Below, piece by piece: positions 14,485 through 17,103 of a stretch of 17,103 bases of DNA. The position numbers were made by a program, and so were the translations under genes. Each line of letters starts with the position of its first letter. Position 1 is the stretch's first letter. The notes below the pieces were generated by a model. It was not told the DNA's origin. It saw only the letters and a program-made list of their open reading frames with translations, and searched no databases. The stretch lies in NCBI GenBank assembly GCA_031411575.1, contig JANOBJ010000233.1:1-17103 (forward strand), written 5' to 3'. This DNA is from JANOBJ01 sp031411575. GTDB lineage: Bacteria; Pseudomonadota; Gammaproteobacteria; Burkholderiales; Burkholderiaceae_C.

Positions 14485-15549
14485 CTACGGCTTGGCGGTT
14501 GCAATCCCGATCGGGCGCAGCAGGTTGGTGTTGTTGGTGGCGAGCAGCACACAGCTGCCGGCCGTCACGCTGCATTTCGCCAGTCCATTGGCCACCGGGC
14601 TCCCGCCGCTGGAATTGAACACCGGCGCGTACAGGCTGGCGTCGGCGCCAAACAGCAGGTTGCCCACGGTGGTGGCGATGGTGCCGCCAAACAGCTTGCC
14701 GGTGTCGATGGTCTGCACCAGCGCCTTGGTGGCGGTGTTGTAGCTGCGGATGCCGCCCGCAAAATCCGTGGTGTAGAGCAGCCCGTCCGGCCCGAACGCC
14801 AGCCCCAGCAGGCTGATGAAGCCGGCGCCGCCCGGCGTGGGCGTGGGCGCCGGCGCAAATACCTCGCCGACGCCGGTGCCCAAGTCATAGCGCAGCACCT
14901 CGCTGTTGTGCAGGTAGGTAATGCCGCCGGTGTTGTCGGCCACGCTGCCCTGGGTGGTGACGTAGAGCTTGCCGTCGGCGCCGAACAGCAGATCATTGGG
15001 GCCGTTGAGCAAGCCCGCAGCGGTGCCATCGCCCTGCGCGAACACCGACAGGAAGGCGCCCGTGCTGCCGTCAAACTTCAGGATCTGGTCGCTGCGAAAA
15101 CTCGCCACGTACAGGTGGCCGTCAGGCCCGAAGGCGTTGCCGTAGGGGCGCTTCATGCTGGGTGCGCTGGCAAACACACCCAGGAAGGCGCCGGTCTTGC
15201 CGTCATAACGCAATATCTGGCCGCCGGTGTTGCTGCCACTGCTGACGTACAGGTTGCCGTCGGGGCCGAAGGTCAGGTCGTCAGGGTCGGTCAGGCCGCC
15301 CGAGCCGGCGGCGATGAAGTCGCTCTGGTAGGCGCCACTGGCGCGGTCCAGGCTGACCACGTTGTTGCCGCGCGTGTTGCCCACCAGCAGGGGCGCTGGC
15401 GTCACCACCGGCGCCGGTGTGGCCGGTGGCACCACCGCCACGGGTGGATCGCTGCCGCCGCAGCCGGCCAGGGCCGTGACGGCCAGTGCGAGTACCCAGG
15501 ACGCGATCCAGCCAGCCTGCCGGCGCGCGGCGAATGTGTTGTGTTCCAT
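14485..15549 (-). CDS. Lipoprotein with NHL/YVTN-like beta-propeller repeats
   Basis: From ATG 15549 the product has 354 residues: a lipoprotein signal with lipobox LAGC (Cys30), then GGSD, a Pro/Val/Ala-rich linker (about 35-53), and a beta-propeller made of at least five repeats marked by FGPDGNLYVSS, FGPDGHLYVAS, FGADGKLYVTT, FGPDGLLYTTD and FGADASLYAPV. Such propellers bind ligands or proteins or are enzyme scaffolds; no catalytic residues can be assigned. An upstream in-frame ATG at 15600 would put 17 polar residues before the signal; ATG 15549 is preferred because GAGG lies 8 nt upstream and the signal then has the usual length. The residue after Cys30 is Gly, not Asp, which is compatible with outer-membrane sorting. 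The substrate or partner is unknown. Confidence 0.85.
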   Translation of the reverse strand: MEHNTFAARRQAGWIASWVLALAVTALAGCGGSDPPVAVVPPATPAPVVTPAPLLVGNTRGNNVVSLDRASGAYQSDFIAAGSGGLTDPDDLTFGPDGNLYVSSGSNTGGQILRYDGKTGAFLGVFASAPSMKRPYGNAFGPDGHLYVASFRSDQILKFDGSTGAFLSVFAQGDGTAAGLLNGPNDLLFGADGKLYVTTQGSVADNTGGITYLHNSEVLRYDLGTGVGEVFAPAPTPTPGGAGFISLLGLAFGPDGLLYTTDFAGGIRSYNTATKALVQTIDTGKLFGGTIATTVGNLLFGADASLYAPVFNSSGGSPVANGLAKCSVTAGSCVLLATNNTNLLRPIGIATAKP

Positions 15550-15768
15550 GCGGTGTGCCTCAAAAAGGGTTGATGCCGAAAGGGCCGGACATGGACGCAA
15601 CTTCCACGCCCATCAAAACCCCGCGAATCCGCGAGCGCCCGCGCCAGACTGGGGGCTGGCCAACCCAACGCAGTGCGCGCAACCGCAAGGGCTGGCGCCG
15701 TGTGGTGCCATCTGGTGCGGTATGGCCATCCGGGTGCAGGCCGGCACCGCTCCCGCGCGGCCCACGGT

Positions 15769-15810
15769 TTGACGTGCGTCATGGCAAAACTGCTGCCGAT
15801 GGCCTAGAGT
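15769..15810 (+). promoter_or_regulatory. Candidate FNR/CRP-family site and class II promoter for the coiled-coil gene
   Basis: TTGAC-GTGC-GTCAT (15769-15782) is an FNR/DNR-type dyad (family consensus TTGAY-N4-RTCAA), with TGACG/CGTCA arms perfectly symmetric around 15775.5. A -10-like TAGAGT (15805-15810, 4/6) would place the transcription start at about 15817. The dyad centre is then at -41.5, the standard class II activator position. This lies in the otherwise gene-free stretch 15550-15846, in which I see nothing else. Identity of the regulator is inference. Confidence 0.45.
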
Positions 15811-15846
15811 CCGCCCTCTGAACGCGCCACTGGAAGGAGGCCTGCC

Positions 15847-16245
15847 ATGAAGAAAACCCTGTTGACGGCTGCGATCGGCCTGCTTGGCGCGCTGGCGGTG
15901 GTCGAGGCCCCACTGGCGCAGACCACGGGTGGGAAGGCGTCGCCAGCCGCCGTCGCCGCGAGCGAAACCGCCCGGCGCGATGAATTCATGGCCAAGGCCG
16001 AGGAAGAGATTGCCCGGGCGAGGACAAAGCTGGCCGAACTGCAGAAAAAAGCCGCCGAGGCCAAGGACCAGGCCAAGGCCAAGCTCAACCAGCAGATCGC
16101 GGCCCTGCAAAAAGACCTGAAAGCCGCCGAACAGAAGCTGGCCGATCTGAAAAAGGCCAGCGTGGCCCGCTGGAACAAGTTTGAGGACGACCTGCGCGCC
16201 GCGCTGGCCCGCCTGCGCAAGACATTTGAGAAAGCCACCGGCTGA
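15847..16245 (+). CDS. Exported coiled-coil protein, possibly sll1863-type stress protein
   Basis: A 132-residue protein with a Sec signal peptide (MKKTLLTAAIGLLGALAVV, cleavage probably after PLA at 22-24). Almost the whole mature part (about 42-130) is an Ala/Lys/Glu-rich amphipathic helix, RDEFMAKAEEEIARARTKL and onward, with few helix breakers, ending in ARWNKFEDDLRAALARLRKTF. The pattern, including the late Trp and the acidic/basic alternation, resembles the sll1863 family of stress response proteins, but that assignment is from general resemblance. ATG 15847 has a strong RBS (AAGGAGG, 6 nt spacing). The FNR-like promoter upstream would suggest expression at low oxygen. An alternative is a structural envelope protein without enzymatic role. 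Confidence 0.82.
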   Translation: MKKTLLTAAIGLLGALAVVEAPLAQTTGGKASPAAVAASETARRDEFMAKAEEEIARARTKLAELQKKAAEAKDQAKAKLNQQIAALQKDLKAAEQKLADLKKASVARWNKFEDDLRAALARLRKTFEKATG

Positions 16246-16374
16246 TCGGCGAAAAAGCGCAAATCACCCGGCGCGGGTGTCGATTGGCGCCTCGCCCGAG
16301 CGTCGTGCAGATGAGGCCTGGCCCATCAGGTCAGCCTCCGTCCCCTTCACCCTCTCGCACAAGGAGCCCTGATC

Positions 16375-16845
16375 ATGTCCAAAACCACCGTCAAACCCAT
16401 CCCCGACGGCATGCACAGCCTGACGCCGTACCTGGTCTGCGCCGGTGCGGCCGACGCCATTGCCTTTTACAAAAAAGCCTTCAATGCCGTGGAAGGAGGC
16501 CGCCTGCCCGGCCCCGAGGGCAAGATCATGCACGCCATGCTGCGCATCGGCGATTCGGCCCTGATGCTGACCGACGAATGGCCCGAGATGGACGCCTTCG
16601 GGCCGAAGACGCTGAAGGGATCACCCGTCACCATCCACCTGTACGTGACCGACGTGGACGCCGCCTTCGCCCAGGCCGTGGCCGCCGGCGCCAAAGTGAC
16701 CATGCCGCTGGCCGAACAGTTCTGGGGCGACCGCTACGGCCAGCTGGAAGACCCGTTCGGCCACCGCTGGTCGCTGGCCACCCACACTCGCGACCTGAGC
16801 GACGAGCAGATCGTCAAAGGCATGGCGGAGATGAGCCCGCAGTAG
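16375..16845 (+). CDS. VOC (glyoxalase/bleomycin resistance fold) family protein, PhnB-like
   Basis: The 156-residue protein has the two beta-alpha-beta-beta-beta halves of the vicinal oxygen chelate fold: SLTPYLVCAGAADAIAFYKK...GRLPGPEGKIMHAMLRIGDSALMLTDE, then VTIHLYVTDVDAAFAQAVAAGAKVTMPLAEQFWGDRYGQLEDPFGHRWSLATH. Candidate metal ligands are His53, His88 and Glu125. This matches the PhnB/YkcA-like branch often annotated as glyoxalase or bleomycin resistance protein; the actual substrate is unknown. ATG 16375 has a good RBS (AAGGAG at 16361-16366). It follows the coiled-coil gene by 129 bp on the same strand and might share its transcript. Confidence 0.9.
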   Translation: MSKTTVKPIPDGMHSLTPYLVCAGAADAIAFYKKAFNAVEGGRLPGPEGKIMHAMLRIGDSALMLTDEWPEMDAFGPKTLKGSPVTIHLYVTDVDAAFAQAVAAGAKVTMPLAEQFWGDRYGQLEDPFGHRWSLATHTRDLSDEQIVKGMAEMSPQ

Positions 16846-16865
16846 GGGCCAAGAGGAGGCGTCGC

Positions 16866-16888
16866 GCCGGGTCAGAGGGTCGCCCGGC
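16866..16888. repeat. Short inverted repeat after the VOC gene
   Basis: GCCGGG (16866-16871) and CCCGGC (16883-16888) can form a 6-bp stem 21 bp after the VOC stop. A run of six T occurs at 16899-16904, ten bases further on rather than directly after the stem, so it is at best a weak terminator. The stem's loop side includes GGGTCAGA, whose reverse complement TCTGACCC recurs at 16992-16999 beside the tandem array. Confidence 0.35.
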
Positions 16889-16933
16889 TATTTGGCTGTT
16901 TTTTGGATGCTTTAGGGCTGGTGTGCTTTTTCA

Positions 16934-16970
16934 CTGGTCATAGTTTGCTATTTATTTAATAGCATTTAGT
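16934..16970 (+). repeat. Dispersed A/T-rich palindromic repeat, copy D
   Basis: It begins CTGGTCATAGTTTGCTATTT and ends AATAGCATTTAG. It contains the best palindrome of the family: TGCTATT (16946-16952) pairs perfectly with AATAGCA (16958-16964) around a 5-nt loop. The sequence matches copies A-C. It lies in the gene-free right end of the window (16846-17103), between the VOC gene and the GATTAACCCCC tandem array. Confidence 0.82.
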
Positions 16971-17000
16971 CCCGCATCGTGGTAATTGGAATCTGACCCC

Positions 17001-17086
17001 GATTAACCCCCGATTAACCCCCGATTAACCCCCGATTAACCCCCGATTAACCCCCGATTAACCCCCGATTAACCCCCGATTAACCC
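17001..17086. repeat. Tandem array of the 11-bp unit GATTAACCCCC
   Basis: Seven identical, uninterrupted copies of GATTAACCCCC run from 17001 to 17077, and an eighth copy (17078-17086) is cut after GATTAACCC by the unique sequence TTGAGTTCACACGG. The bases before the array, TCTGACCCC, look like a degenerate unit end. The unit length is about one helical turn. The complementary strand reads GGGGGTTAATC repeated, giving eight regularly spaced G runs. Identity between units indicates recent expansion by slippage or active homogenisation. No ORF uses it within the window. Confidence 0.97.
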
Positions 17087-17103
17087 TTGAGTTCACACGG
17101 CGG

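Noticed and set aside
15486..15821. Possible genes in the 15550-15846 gap (plus-strand frames 15362-15772 and 15486-15821)
   Set aside because: They start inside the beta-propeller lipoprotein gene on the opposite strand, have Arg/Pro-rich composition, no RBS and no recognisable motif.
17001..17086. CRISPR array
   Set aside because: The 11-bp units are directly adjacent with no spacers, and no cas gene is present; this is a simple tandem repeat.

Overview
This 17.1 kb window is high-GC and looks like chromosomal DNA from a betaproteobacterium, most likely Burkholderiales and probably Comamonadaceae (Rhodoferax/Polaromonas/Acidovorax type). That placement is an inference from gene content and order: pilM divergent from a class A penicillin-binding protein gene, cyaY divergent from lptM-lysA, msrPQ next to a c4-type cytochrome divergent from engB, and two LpxL-type acyltransferases divergent from metK. 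Most of the window is conserved housekeeping sequence. I saw no tRNA or rRNA gene, intact IS element, phage module or CRISPR array.

Layout. 1-741 (-): 5' two thirds of pilM (type IV pilus), leaving the window. 1006-3465 (+): mrcA/ponA (PBP1A). 3488-3820 (-): cyaY. 3833-5491 (+): lptM and lysA. 5526-7191 (-): msrP and msrQ, periplasmic methionine sulfoxide repair. 7491-8132 (-): di-haem cytochrome c4. 8205-8987 (+): engB (ribosome-assembly GTPase). 9074-10012 (+): epoxide-hydrolase-like alpha/beta hydrolase. 10157-11893 (-): two lipid A acyltransferase homologues. 12045-13226 (+): metK, with a structured leader and a strong terminator. 13335-15549 (-): an exported protein of unknown function and a beta-propeller lipoprotein. 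15847-16845 (+): an exported coiled-coil protein behind a candidate FNR-type promoter, and a VOC-fold protein. 16846-17103: non-coding, ending in an 11-bp tandem repeat.

Shared themes are envelope building (PBP1A, LysA for meso-DAP/lysine, LptM and the LpxL homologues for LPS, PilM for pili) and periplasmic redox or stress functions (MsrPQ, cytochrome c4, the possibly oxygen-responsive coiled-coil protein).

The less ordinary content is non-coding. (i) Four copies of a ~35-bp A/T-rich palindromic repeat occur; one supplies the last codons and stop of msrQ, and two inverted copies bracket the hydrolase gene. (ii) A GATTAACCCCC tandem array (7 full units) lies at the right edge; its other strand has regularly spaced G5 runs. 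(iii) A multi-hairpin intergenic element lies between cytochrome c4 and msrP, where I recall relatives carrying the ResB/CcsA cytochrome c maturation genes. (iv) The metK leader contains a 22-codon ORF and two hairpins. (v) A candidate FNR-like site sits at -41.5. (vi) The cyaY and lptM start codons are only 12 bp apart. None of these amounts to a demonstrated new system.
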